Source: JBCBKU01 sp038521345 (GTDB lineage Bacteria > Pseudomonadota > Alphaproteobacteria > Rhodobacterales > Rhodobacteraceae). From it: a DNA stretch of 64,000 bases. This document shows, piece by piece, positions 53,080 to 62,381 of the stretch. Each line of letters opens with the position of its first letter. Within the stretch, counting starts at the first letter, position 1. Both the position numbers and the translations under genes were made by a program. Location: assembly GCA_038521345.1 (NCBI GenBank), contig JBCBKU010000002.1, positions 124,001 through 188,000 of the forward strand, in the 5' to 3' direction. A model generated the notes under the pieces. It made no database searches. It saw nothing but the letters and a program-made list of their open reading frames with translations, and was not told the DNA's origin.

Positions 53080-55047
53080 ATGTTTGCACGTATTGTTCGC
53101 GCGCTTGCTGCTGCGATCGTCTCTCTGTCCGCGGGTACGGCCACGGCTCAGGATTCCGAGGCCCCCATTCAACTCTTGCTGCAGGACCATGGCGAGATCA
53201 TCGCAAAATCATCCCGCAGAACCATCGGACCGGCGATCGACGCGCTGGCCACCAGCGGATTGCCCGAGGCCCAGAACGTGCTTGAGCGCTGGCAGGCCAA
53301 GGAGATGTGGCTGAACAAGGAAACGGGTCTTTTTGTTTTTGCCGAAGAGATCGACCGGTCAACCATCCGAGTTTTTGATTTTGCCGACGGCTCTGAAATC
53401 GGCGCGGTTCCCGACGATGATTGGAAGCAGCTGAAACCAAATTCCGGGATCCGGGGATTGATCGGCGCGGCTCTTGTGCAGTTCCAGTTGTCGGACCCGG
53501 ACCCGGCCAATCGTGCGACGGCGCTTGATGCCATCGAGCGTGATGCCGAGGAAAGCCATCTTGCCGCACTGCGGGCCTCGATTGATGGGGAAACAGACCC
53601 CGCGATCCTTGCGCGCAAAACGCGGATCGAGCGTCTGCTAACCATCGAGTTCGGCGAGACCGACCAGGAACGTGTCGCAGCCATTGAAGAGTTTCAGGGT
53701 GATCTAGGTGTTGATCTGCGCGCTGTTCTAAGCCGCATGGTCACGACGCGGGCTGAAGTCGCCCTGGATGCCCCTGAAAGAGACGACATTGCGCGGCTCG
53801 TCGAACCCGGGTCGGATGCTCTGGACCGGGATTCCGCTTATGCACTTTTGGTCGCGGCAGATCTGGCTGCGCCGCAGATCACACGCGACGAAAAACGTGA
53901 TGCGCTGGTCGCCAATATTCAGGACGGAGAGGTTGCGGGCGTGGAAGTCGCCACGCTCGACACCGAAGCAGCCCGCGACCTTGCCTACGCGGCCTTGGCG
54001 GAAGCGGGGGTGGTTGAGCCCGTAGCAGCCGAGACCGCCGTCGCCGAAGCATTGGACTCACATGTTTTTTATGAACGGTATGTGGGCGCGCCGGCAGCCG
54101 TTGCCATTGCGGCGCAACTCGCGCTTGACGGGATCGAGGCGCGGCTCGCCCTAAACCAAGCTGCGGACCTGCTTCTGGACGCCTTGTCGCTTGCATCGAT
54201 TTACTTTCTGGCGGCCATCGGGCTTGCCATAACATTCGGCGTCATGGGGGTCATCAATATGGCCCATGGCGAGTTCATCATGATGGGTGCCTACACGGGC
54301 TATGTGGTGCAACTCTTCGTGCCTGATTACACACTCTCGATCATGATCGCGCTGCCCCTGGCCTTTGCCGTAACCTTTGGTGCCGGTGTGGCCATGGAAC
54401 GGCTGGTGATCCGATGGCTTTACCACCGCCCGCTCGAGACGCTGCTGGCGACGTTCGGAATCTCGATCGCGTTGCAACAACTGGCAAAGAACATCTTTGG
54501 CACACAAGCCCGTCCCCTGACTTCGCCGGGCTGGCTCGATGGCAGCCTCGTGTTCAACGACGTGGTCTCGATCAGCTACATCCGGATCGCGATCTTCGTT
54601 CTTGCGTTGCTCTTTCTCGCGCTGTTCCTGTTCGTCATGAACCGGACCCGGCTGGGGCTGGAGGTGCGCGCGGTCACCCAGAACCCGCGCATGGCCGCGT
54701 CGATGGGGATCAATCCGGACCGGATCAACATGCTGACCTTCGGCTTCGGCTCGGGGATTGCAGGCATCGCGGGCGTTGCCATCGGGCTTTATGCGAAGGT
54801 CACATCGGAAATGGGGCAGGACTACATCGTTCAGTCCTTCATGACGGTGGTCGTCGGCGGAGTTGGCAACATTTGGGGCACGCTTCTTGGGGCTTCGCTT
54901 GTCGGATTGCTTCAAAAGGGCATCGAGTGGTTCAACCCGTCCAACACGTTGGCAGCACAGACATACATGATCCTTTTCATCATCCTCTTCATTCAGTTTC
55001 GGCCTCGGGGGATCATTGCCCTGAGGGGTCGGGCGGCAGAGGCGTGA
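53080..55047 (+). CDS. urtB: urea ABC transporter permease, UrtB
   Basis: 655 residues. A signal peptide and about 330-residue soluble N-terminal domain (helical, rich in Ala/Glu repeats) precede a LivH-type permease beginning near LNQAADLLLDALSLASIYFLAAIGL. Long UrtB with this extension is usual in proteobacteria. MAHGEFIMMGAY marks the permease. GGGAGGGGG before ATG 53080. Partner of UrtC. Confidence 0.95.
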   Translation: MFARIVRALAAAIVSLSAGTATAQDSEAPIQLLLQDHGEIIAKSSRRTIGPAIDALATSGLPEAQNVLERWQAKEMWLNKETGLFVFAEEIDRSTIRVFDFADGSEIGAVPDDDWKQLKPNSGIRGLIGAALVQFQLSDPDPANRATALDAIERDAEESHLAALRASIDGETDPAILARKTRIERLLTIEFGETDQERVAAIEEFQGDLGVDLRAVLSRMVTTRAEVALDAPERDDIARLVEPGSDALDRDSAYALLVAADLAAPQITRDEKRDALVANIQDGEVAGVEVATLDTEAARDLAYAALAEAGVVEPVAAETAVAEALDSHVFYERYVGAPAAVAIAAQLALDGIEARLALNQAADLLLDALSLASIYFLAAIGLAITFGVMGVINMAHGEFIMMGAYTGYVVQLFVPDYTLSIMIALPLAFAVTFGAGVAMERLVIRWLYHRPLETLLATFGISIALQQLAKNIFGTQARPLTSPGWLDGSLVFNDVVSISYIRIAIFVLALLFLALFLFVMNRTRLGLEVRAVTQNPRMAASMGINPDRINMLTFGFGSGIAGIAGVAIGLYAKVTSEMGQDYIVQSFMTVVVGGVGNIWGTLLGASLVGLLQKGIEWFNPSNTLAAQTYMILFIILFIQFRPRGIIALRGRAAEA

Positions 55048-55063
55048 CGATGGGAGACCGCAC

Positions 55064-56326
55064 ATGAGCGATCTGGCCCTCCAAGGCCCGACCCGGCGGC
55101 CCTTTGTGGCGCGCCATCCTTCGGTCCTGATCTTTCTGGCCTGCCTTGCTGTCTTCACGTTAAGCGTCACGGTTCTGTCCGAGGGCTTTGGCATTGGTGT
55201 TATTTCGACCAGTTTCATCAAGACCCTGGGCAAAACACTGTGCCTCTGCCTTGTAGCCCTCGCGATGGACATGGTCTGGGGCTACACCGGGATCCTCTCG
55301 CTTGGGCACATGGCCTTCTTCGGGCTTGGTGGATATGCCATCGGCATGTGGCTGATGTATGCGCGGACCGAGCTGATCGTCGCCGAGAGCCTGTCGGCGG
55401 CGCCGCTTCCGCCTACTCCCGAGGAGATCCGGAACGGGATCGCCAATCAGATCTTCGGCGTTGTCGGGGGATCGGAGTTTCCGCCGATCTGGGTTTTCGC
55501 GCATTCGTTTCCCCTGCAACTGGCTGCTATCGTCATCGTGCCGGGTCTGCTGGCGCTTGTTTTTGGCTGGCTGGCATTCCGGAGCCGGGTCACGGGTGTC
55601 TACCTGTCGATCTTGACTCAGGCGATGACGCTGGCGCTGTCCTTGTACCTGTTCCAGAACGACAGTGGCCTGCGCGGCAACAACGGCCTGTCCGGACTTC
55701 AGAACCTGCCGGGACTGGAGAGCACCCCCCAATCTGTCGTGTCCATGTGGTTCTTCTGGGGATCGGCCTTGGCACTTGGCGCTGCCTATGTGCTCTGCGC
55801 ATGGGTCGTCTCGGGCAAGTTCGGGTCGGTTATCCGAGCCATCCGGGACGATGAAGCGCGGGTCCGTTTCCTTGGCTATCCGGTGGAGACGTTCAAACTC
55901 TTCGTCTTCACCCTGACGGCGGTAGTGGCGGGGATAGCCGGGGCGCTGTACTACCCTCAGGCGGGGATTATCAACCCCGCCGAGGTCGCTCCGATCGCCT
56001 CCATCTACCTGGCGGTCTGGGTGGCGATCGGTGGGCGCGGGCGGCTTTATGGGGCGGTGATCGGCGCGGCGTTCGTATCGCTCTTGTCCACCTGGTTCAC
56101 CGGCGGGCAGGCGCCCGATATCAACCTCGGCTTTTACACAATCCAATGGGTGGATTGGTGGACAGTACTTTTGGGCCTGTCCTTCGTTGCGGTGACCCTC
56201 TTTGCGCCGAAAGGGATCGGGGGCCTCTTCGATCTTTTTGCGGATCGGCGCCACCCGGATCGGCATGGTGCAGATCTTGGCCCGGATCCGGGCGCGCTTC
56301 GAGAAAAAGAGGCGGATGCGCAATGA
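55064..56326 (+). CDS. urtC: urea ABC transporter permease, UrtC
   Basis: 420 residues, LivM type with about ten membrane helices. MDMVWGYTGILSLGHMAFFGLG and GFYTIQWVDWWTVLLGLSF are typical. The ATG for urtD overlaps its stop (ATGA). Confidence 0.95.
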   Translation: MSDLALQGPTRRPFVARHPSVLIFLACLAVFTLSVTVLSEGFGIGVISTSFIKTLGKTLCLCLVALAMDMVWGYTGILSLGHMAFFGLGGYAIGMWLMYARTELIVAESLSAAPLPPTPEEIRNGIANQIFGVVGGSEFPPIWVFAHSFPLQLAAIVIVPGLLALVFGWLAFRSRVTGVYLSILTQAMTLALSLYLFQNDSGLRGNNGLSGLQNLPGLESTPQSVVSMWFFWGSALALGAAYVLCAWVVSGKFGSVIRAIRDDEARVRFLGYPVETFKLFVFTLTAVVAGIAGALYYPQAGIINPAEVAPIASIYLAVWVAIGGRGRLYGAVIGAAFVSLLSTWFTGGQAPDINLGFYTIQWVDWWTVLLGLSFVAVTLFAPKGIGGLFDLFADRRHPDRHGADLGPDPGALREKEADAQ

Positions 56327-57063
56327 CCACTCTTCTCGAAGTCTCGGGCGTTTCGGTGTCCTTTGACGGTTTCAAGGCCATCAACAATCTGTCGTTTCAA
56401 ATCGCCGAGAATGAGCTGCGCGCCGTCATTGGGCCGAACGGTGCGGGAAAATCCACATTCATGGACATTGTGACCGGCAAGACCCGCCCGGACGAAGGCC
56501 GTGTGGTCTGGGGGGACAAGGGCGTCTCGCTTTTGTCCATGTCGGAGAGCGCGATCGCGCGAGAAGGAATAGGGCGCAAGTTCCAGCGTCCGACCGTTTT
56601 CGAGGATCAATCGGTCGCCGACAACTTGATGATGGCGTTGAAGAACAGTCGAAATCCCTTCGCCGTCCTGAACTTTCGGCCGGCACGCGCGGATCATGCC
56701 CGGGTCGAGGAGGTATCGGAAGAGATTGGGCTTTCGGCCTCGCTCCATCGCAAAGCAGGGGTTCTTAGTCATGGTGAAAAGCAATGGCTGGAGATCGGGA
56801 TGCTACTTGCACAGGATCCGCGTCTCTTGCTGGTAGACGAACCGGCAGCCGGGATGACTCCGGCAGAACGCGCGCACACCACCGATCTCCTTAAAGAGAT
56901 GGCCCGGACACGGGCCGTCGTGGTTGTTGAACACGACATGGAATTCGTCCGGCGCTTGGAATGCAAAGTGACCGTTTTGCATGAGGGTGCTGTTCTTGCC
57001 GAAGGTTCAATTGACCATGTCACCAAGAACGAACGTGTCATCGAGGTCTACCTTGGAAGATGA
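56323..57063 (+). CDS. urtD: urea ABC transporter ATP-binding protein, UrtD
   Basis: 246 residues. Walker A GPNGAGKST near residue 37, signature LSHGEKQWLEIGMLL (LSHGE rather than LSGGQ, a feature of this subgroup), Walker B LLLVDEPAAGMTP, switch EHDMEFV. The start 56323 lies within the urtC stop. Confidence 0.96.
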   Translation: MTTLLEVSGVSVSFDGFKAINNLSFQIAENELRAVIGPNGAGKSTFMDIVTGKTRPDEGRVVWGDKGVSLLSMSESAIAREGIGRKFQRPTVFEDQSVADNLMMALKNSRNPFAVLNFRPARADHARVEEVSEEIGLSASLHRKAGVLSHGEKQWLEIGMLLAQDPRLLLVDEPAAGMTPAERAHTTDLLKEMARTRAVVVVEHDMEFVRRLECKVTVLHEGAVLAEGSIDHVTKNERVIEVYLGR

Positions 57064-57760
57064 GTTTCTTCGGATCGAGGGGCTGACGCTTCACTATGGC
57101 GGAAGCCAGATTCTCAACGGGATCGATCTCACCGCTCGTATGGGCGAAGTGACTTGCGTGATGGGCACGAACGGTGTTGGAAAGACGAGCCTTCTCAAGG
57201 CTATTGCCGGGGCGCATCCGTTTTCGGGGGGGTCTTATTGGCTGGACGGAGTGCCCGTCGGGCGGGCCTCGGCCTACGCGCTTGCGCGCCGCGGGGTCGG
57301 CTATGTGCCCCAGGGACGGGACATTTTTCCGCTGCTGACCGTGCGTGAAAACCTCGAAACCGGGTTCGCCTGTTTGCCGCGAAATGAGCGCGGGATCCCC
57401 GGTGAGATTTTTGAGCTTTTTCCAATTCTAAAGGATTTCCTTGGGCGGCGCGGTGGGGATCTATCGGGCGGACAGCAACAGCAGTTGGCAATCGCCCGAG
57501 CGCTCATCGCGCGTCCGCGGGTCCTGCTTCTCGACGAGCCGACTGAGGGGATCCAACCGAACATCATCCAGCAGATCGGGCGCGTCATCGACCTTTTGCG
57601 TCAACAGGCCGAGATGTCGATCGTTCTGGTCGAGCAGTACTTCAACTTCGCCTACGAGCTGGGCGACAGTTTTTATGTCTTGCAGAGGGGTGTGGCGTCT
57701 ATGAGCGGACGCAAGGACGAGCTGGATCGCGCAGACCTGTTGGACGCGGTGTCGGTCTAA
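57053..57760 (+). CDS. urtE: urea ABC transporter ATP-binding protein, UrtE
   Basis: 235 residues from a TTG start at 57053 with GAGG six bases upstream, overlapping urtD by 11 bases. Walker A GTNGVGKTS, LSGGQQQQLAIARAL and LLLDEPTEGIQPN. Last gene of urtABCDE. No urease genes follow, so urea must be used by an enzyme outside this window or be released again. Confidence 0.95.
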   Translation: MEDEFLRIEGLTLHYGGSQILNGIDLTARMGEVTCVMGTNGVGKTSLLKAIAGAHPFSGGSYWLDGVPVGRASAYALARRGVGYVPQGRDIFPLLTVRENLETGFACLPRNERGIPGEIFELFPILKDFLGRRGGDLSGGQQQQLAIARALIARPRVLLLDEPTEGIQPNIIQQIGRVIDLLRQQAEMSIVLVEQYFNFAYELGDSFYVLQRGVASMSGRKDELDRADLLDAVSV

Positions 57761-57764
57761 GCGC

Positions 57765-58580
57765 CTAGCTGGTCCCGCCTTCCCACCAAAACAGTTCCTT
57801 CGGCATGACGGCGTTGCGATCGACGACGTTCTCTTGATGGACAACGACCCTGTCCTCATTCGCGATCACGACCCCGATCTGGCCCGGACCCTCTCGCCGG
57901 GGAACGTCGTTCAGCGGACCTCTGAGGCGGGGGGCAATCGAATAGGTGGCGCCGCCGATCGTGGTGAATGGCACGCCTGCGGCATATCCAGCCGTGGACA
58001 TGTGTACATGCCCCGAAATGACTTGGCGCACGTCTCCATGTGCGTTCAGTGCGGCCAGCATTTCTTCCGAGTTTTCGAGACGGGTAAAGTCCGTCGGTAT
58101 GCCGAAGTCACAAATGTTATGGTGTAGAACCACGATGACGGGGTGTCCCTTGGACGCGTCCAACTGCGCTTCCAACCAGGTGATCTGCGCGGGATCGAGA
58201 TGTCCTTTGGTTTCGCCTTGCAAAAGCGTATCAAGGACGACGATCCGGTACTCTTCGAGGGCAATGACCGCATCAATATACCCGGTCGGTGCCGCTTCAG
58301 TCTCTGGGAATGCGACGAGAAAATTCGCCCGGTCGTCATGGTTGCCCAGTGTCATATAAGCCGGGATTGCGAACCTGTCGGTCTCGGCCTTCATGCGCGT
58401 ATAGGCGTCGGGTTCGCCGTGGTCGGCCAGGTCGCCGGCCAGAACAACGAAGGCGGCATCTGCATGTTCGGTATTGATCCAGTCCACCGTCGCGCGGAGG
58501 CGCGCCGTGGTGTCGATTGCATGGCTGAGATTGCCTTCGGGGACGATGTGGAGGTCGGAGATTACGATAAACTTCAACAT
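57765..58580 (-). CDS. metallophosphoesterase (CpdA-like phosphodiesterase)
   Basis: 271 residues. ISDLHIVPEG near residue 7, LAGDLADHGEPDAY near 47, LGNHDDR near 77 and SGHVHMSTAG near 190 give the metal-binding motifs of class III phosphodiesterases such as CpdA. It may hydrolyse cAMP or another cyclic or phosphodiester substrate. The start 58580 has AGGGA. Convergent with urtE, four bases apart. Confidence 0.88.
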   Translation of the reverse strand: MLKFIVISDLHIVPEGNLSHAIDTTARLRATVDWINTEHADAAFVVLAGDLADHGEPDAYTRMKAETDRFAIPAYMTLGNHDDRANFLVAFPETEAAPTGYIDAVIALEEYRIVVLDTLLQGETKGHLDPAQITWLEAQLDASKGHPVIVVLHHNICDFGIPTDFTRLENSEEMLAALNAHGDVRQVISGHVHMSTAGYAAGVPFTTIGGATYSIAPRLRGPLNDVPRREGPGQIGVVIANEDRVVVHQENVVDRNAVMPKELFWWEGGTS

Positions 58581-58611
58581 GGCGTCCCTATGGCTCGTGA
58601 AAGGCACGCCT

Positions 58612-59841
58612 TTATGACGATCCCCGGGGCGCTCCGCCCTGAAAGGCGTTCGGTGCGTCGTAGGTGCATGGGGCTTCCTGCATCTCTAGGTGAAGGCTCG
58701 AGCCCGAAAAGGGATGAGCCCGTGCAAGGGCTTCATCCACGTCGATCCCCAATCCCGGCGCATCGGGCGCAACCACGTGTCCCGCGTCGACCGTAATCGC
58801 GTTGCGGATCAGGGCGCGGTGGAACGGAGTGTCTATGCTCTCGGCCATCAGGATATTCGGAATGGCCGTGGCCAAATGAACGTTGGCTGCCCATTCGACA
58901 GGGCCCGCATAAAGATGAGGCGCGATCTGGGCATTGCGGACTTCGGCCAGCGCGGCAATCTTGCGTCCGGCCCAGATCCCTCCCGCGCGGCCAAGGGCCG
59001 GCTGAAGGATTGACGCTCCGCTTTCCAGGGCGGTTTGGAACTCGACCGGGCTTGTCAGGCGCTCCCCTGTGGCCACGGGCACCGGTTGGTTCGCCGACAC
59101 TGCGGCGAGCGATCCCATCGCGTCTGGCGGGACCGGTTCTTCGTACCAGAGAGGGCCGAACGGGGCGATTGCATGGCCAAGGCGTATGGCGCCTGCGGTG
59201 GAGAATTGTCCATGGGTTCCAAACAGAAGATCCGCGCGGTGACCCGCCGCATCGCGTACGGCACGCAGTGTCGCGACCGAGAGGGCGATGTCGGATTGCG
59301 CGGGCTCATGGCCACCGCGGATCGTATAGGGACCGGCAGGGTCGAATTTCACTGCAGTGTATCCTGCGTCCAATGCCGCCGCGGCACTCTCGGCGGCCAA
59401 CTCGGGCGCCGTCCAGAAGGCTGTGAGATCGTGGTGGGGGAGGGGATACAGATAGGTATAGGCCCGCACCCGCTCCGTCATGCGCCCCCCAATCAGGGCC
59501 CAGACGGGCCGGTCCCTGGCCTTGCCGAGAATGTCCCAGCAGGCGATCTCAAGACCGGAGAAGGCGCCCAGAACCGTAGGATCCGGCCGCTGGGTGAACC
59601 CGGCGGAATAGGCACGGCGGTACATCACTTCGATGTTTTCCGGGTTCTCGCCGTTCATGTGGCGCTGAAAGACATCCTCCAGAACGCCCTTCATTGCTTC
59701 GGGTCCGACGCCGGAGGCATAGCACTCGCCCCAGCCCGTGATCCCGTTGTCTGTGGTGAGCTTCACGAGGATCCAATACCGCCCCCCCCAACCGGGTGCA
59801 GGCGGTGCCGTGACGAGGATATCGAGATCGCGCAAACGCAT
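58612..59841 (-). CDS. enolase-superfamily (mandelate racemase/muconate lactonizing-type) enzyme
   Basis: 409 residues, capping domain followed by a TIM barrel. GYTAVKFDPAGPY has the catalytic Lys region, LWYEEPVPPDA the second metal ligand and ATGERLTSPVEF the third. The position of the first ligand reads LFGTHGQFS: a Gly where D-galactonate-dehydratase-like enzymes have Asp. Likely a sugar-acid dehydratase. The ATG 59841 has AAGGA nine bases upstream. Likely co-transcribed with the alcohol dehydrogenase. Confidence 0.85.
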   Translation of the reverse strand: MRLRDLDILVTAPPAPGWGGRYWILVKLTTDNGITGWGECYASGVGPEAMKGVLEDVFQRHMNGENPENIEVMYRRAYSAGFTQRPDPTVLGAFSGLEIACWDILGKARDRPVWALIGGRMTERVRAYTYLYPLPHHDLTAFWTAPELAAESAAAALDAGYTAVKFDPAGPYTIRGGHEPAQSDIALSVATLRAVRDAAGHRADLLFGTHGQFSTAGAIRLGHAIAPFGPLWYEEPVPPDAMGSLAAVSANQPVPVATGERLTSPVEFQTALESGASILQPALGRAGGIWAGRKIAALAEVRNAQIAPHLYAGPVEWAANVHLATAIPNILMAESIDTPFHRALIRNAITVDAGHVVAPDAPGLGIDVDEALARAHPFSGSSLHLEMQEAPCTYDAPNAFQGGAPRGSS

Positions 59842-59902
59842 GGCCACTGGTCCTTGCCATTGCCGGATTTGCCACGGGTATTGGCGCCATGGCTGGCCCG
59901 GG

Positions 59903-60991
59903 TTACGTGTCGAAGACGATCACGTTTCTTCGTGCGCCGCCAGCCTTGGTATCGGCCATGGCCGCATTGATGTCCTCGAATGCCCAGCGACGCGAGATCA
60001 GTTCGTCAAGCATCAGGCGATCCTGCATGTACAAATCCACGAGCCAGGGAATGTCCCTTGCAATCACCGCATCGCCCATCCGGGACCCGCGCATACCCTG
60101 ACCGGCGTCTGCAAGGTTGACCGGAACGTACTTCGCCTCGGCTCCTCCATGCGGCATGCCGACAAGGATGACCTGTCCGCCGGGCGCCAGAAAGTCCGGG
60201 GCCGCATTGTAGGCGGGGATCGCCCCCACAGTGACGATCACGGCATCCGCGCGGCGGCCGATCAACGCCTCAAGCGCCGCGCCGGGATCCGCGTGACCGA
60301 CCAGAAGCCCGTCTGTCGCGCCGAAGGTCCGTGCATGGGCAAGGCGACCTTCGTTCAGGTCAACGGCGACGATCCGCCTTGCACCCGCGATGCGCGCACC
60401 TTGGATGGCATTCAGTCCGACCCCGCCTGCGCCGACCACGACGACATCCTGTCCGGGCCGAACTCTGGCTGTGTTCACCACCGCCCCGACACCCGTGATG
60501 ACGCCGCATGCCAGCAAGGCTGCGGCCTCCATCGCTACCGTGTCGGGGACTGGTCCGATCTGGCTCTGATCGACGACCACGCGCTCCGCGAAGGCGGCGG
60601 TGGACATGCCTTGTCGCACCGGGGTGCCGTCGGGCAGCGTGATTGGTGAGGGCGGTTCGTCTCCGCGCATTTCGCAGGCCACGGGGCGCCCTGACGCGCA
60701 GCTTTGACACGTCCCGCAGGCCCGTATCAGGGTGACGACCACCCGATCACCTGGGAGATGGCCCTTGACCTCGGGGCCAACGGTGAGAATGCGCCCGGCC
60801 GCCTCGTGTCCGGCGATAACCGGCAGACTGCCGCCCCACGCACCCTCGACAAAGGAAATGTCGGAATGGCAGATCGCGACGGCGTCAAGCGCCACCTCCA
60901 CTTCCCCGCCCTCCGGCGGACGCAGGATAACTGGCTCAATCGTCATGGGCGCACCAAAGGCGCGGCACAGGGCGGCTTTGATCTCGGGCAT
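59903..60991 (-). CDS. zinc-dependent alcohol dehydrogenase (MDR family)
   Basis: 362 residues. Catalytic zinc site: ICHSDIS near residue 41 and GHEAAG near 62. Structural zinc motif CGTCQSCASGRPVAC near 92 is complete. Rossmann motif VVGAGGVGLNAIQGA near 187. Oxidises an alcohol with NAD. Placed just upstream of the enolase-superfamily gene on the same strand, 61 bases apart. Confidence 0.93.
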   Translation of the reverse strand: MPEIKAALCRAFGAPMTIEPVILRPPEGGEVEVALDAVAICHSDISFVEGAWGGSLPVIAGHEAAGRILTVGPEVKGHLPGDRVVVTLIRACGTCQSCASGRPVACEMRGDEPPSPITLPDGTPVRQGMSTAAFAERVVVDQSQIGPVPDTVAMEAAALLACGVITGVGAVVNTARVRPGQDVVVVGAGGVGLNAIQGARIAGARRIVAVDLNEGRLAHARTFGATDGLLVGHADPGAALEALIGRRADAVIVTVGAIPAYNAAPDFLAPGGQVILVGMPHGGAEAKYVPVNLADAGQGMRGSRMGDAVIARDIPWLVDLYMQDRLMLDELISRRWAFEDINAAMADTKAGGARRNVIVFDT

Positions 60992-61109
60992 CGTCGCTTC
61001 GGGTCCTTGATCGTCTCATCCGACGCATCCCCGAGCCGCGATGGCACCGCGCGCCAGAAAGCGACCCCTTCGGCGCGGTTCCGTCACGTTCGCATGGGCT
61101 CTCGTGGCG

Positions 61110-62318
61110 TCAGGAAACCGTCGCGGGTCGACTGCCCAAAAACAGGGCAAGACAGACAACCATCAATGAGGCCGAGACGACAAACGGTGCGCCCGGAAAA
61201 AAGAGGCTGCCGCCCGGCGCGGTGAAGGCGGAAAAGACAAACGTCATGACAAGCGGCGAGACGACCATGGCCAAGGCGGCCGCGGATGTAAGAACGCCCT
61301 GCAACTCGCCCTGAGCATCATCGTCCACCATGCGGCTCATCCGCCCCTGAAGTGCCGGGTTAACCACAGCACCTAGCGCGGTGAGCGGTGTCAGGATCAA
61401 GGCGATCCAGCCAACCGTTGTGATCGCCAGGGCGATGAACGCGAAAAAGTTGAAGACCATTCCGTAGACGACGAGCGCCTGGTCGCCGACAAGCTTCAGC
61501 ATTGGCCCGATCAGAATGCCCTGAACGATTGCCATCGAGATGCCGAACGCGGCAAGCGAGGCTCCGATCGTGGCGGGCGCCCAGTTGAAGCTGGCGGTGG
61601 TGTAGTAGGCCCAGATGGCCGGATAGACTGTGAAGGCCACCTGGTAGACGAAGAACAGCATGGCCAGTCGCGCGATCTCGGGGATCTTCTGGATTTCCTT
61701 CAGCGCGCCCAATGGGTTGGCGCGAGTCCACTGAAACGGGCGCCGGATCCGGTCCGTGACCGTTTCCGGAAGAACGAGATATCCAAAGACAAGGTTCGCT
61801 GCCGACAACGCTGCCGCGGCATAGAAAGGCGCGCGTGTTCCGAACTCGGCGAGCAAACCGCCCACAACGGGTCCCAGCACGAAACCTGCGCCGAAGGCCG
61901 CCCCGACAAGCCCAAAGCGCGCGGCCTTTTCTTCTGGTTTGGAGATGTCCGCGATGAAGGCGGCCGCCGTGGATTGCGTCGCAGCCGTGATCCCGCCCAC
62001 GATACGCCCCAGAAGCAAAAGCCAGATCGTACCCGCCACTGCCATGACCAGATAGTCGATGGACATCACTGCGATCGAGATCAAGATTACCGGGCGCCGT
62101 CCGTATCGATCCGAAAGATTGCCGAGCGTGGGCGAGAACAGGAATTGCATGACCGCGAACGACGTGGTGAGCACGCCGCCCCAGAGCGCGGCGTTGGCAA
62201 GCGTGTCGCCGGTCACTTCCTGGATAAGATCCGGCATCACCGGAAGGATGAGGCCGATCCCCATCGCGTCGATGACGATCGTAATCAGAACGAAGGTAAG
62301 CGCTGCCCGGGTCTTCAT
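61110..62318 (-). CDS. TetA-like MFS exporter
   Basis: 402 residues, 12 helices. Motif A GNLSDRYGRRPV near residue 65 and motif C GAGFVLGPVVGG near 128 indicate drug:H+ antiport, as in the TCR/Tet subgroup. Whether it exports a drug or a native compound is unknown. ATG 62318 is the likely start; GTG 24 bases upstream is the alternative. Confidence 0.9.
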   Translation of the reverse strand: MKTRAALTFVLITIVIDAMGIGLILPVMPDLIQEVTGDTLANAALWGGVLTTSFAVMQFLFSPTLGNLSDRYGRRPVILISIAVMSIDYLVMAVAGTIWLLLLGRIVGGITAATQSTAAAFIADISKPEEKAARFGLVGAAFGAGFVLGPVVGGLLAEFGTRAPFYAAAALSAANLVFGYLVLPETVTDRIRRPFQWTRANPLGALKEIQKIPEIARLAMLFFVYQVAFTVYPAIWAYYTTASFNWAPATIGASLAAFGISMAIVQGILIGPMLKLVGDQALVVYGMVFNFFAFIALAITTVGWIALILTPLTALGAVVNPALQGRMSRMVDDDAQGELQGVLTSAAALAMVVSPLVMTFVFSAFTAPGGSLFFPGAPFVVSASLMVVCLALFLGSRPATVS

Positions 62319-62381
62319 GAGAGTCCCATGGACCCTCACCACCCAAAAGTAAACCGCTCAGTTCAGAGTGTCTCGTCTGGC

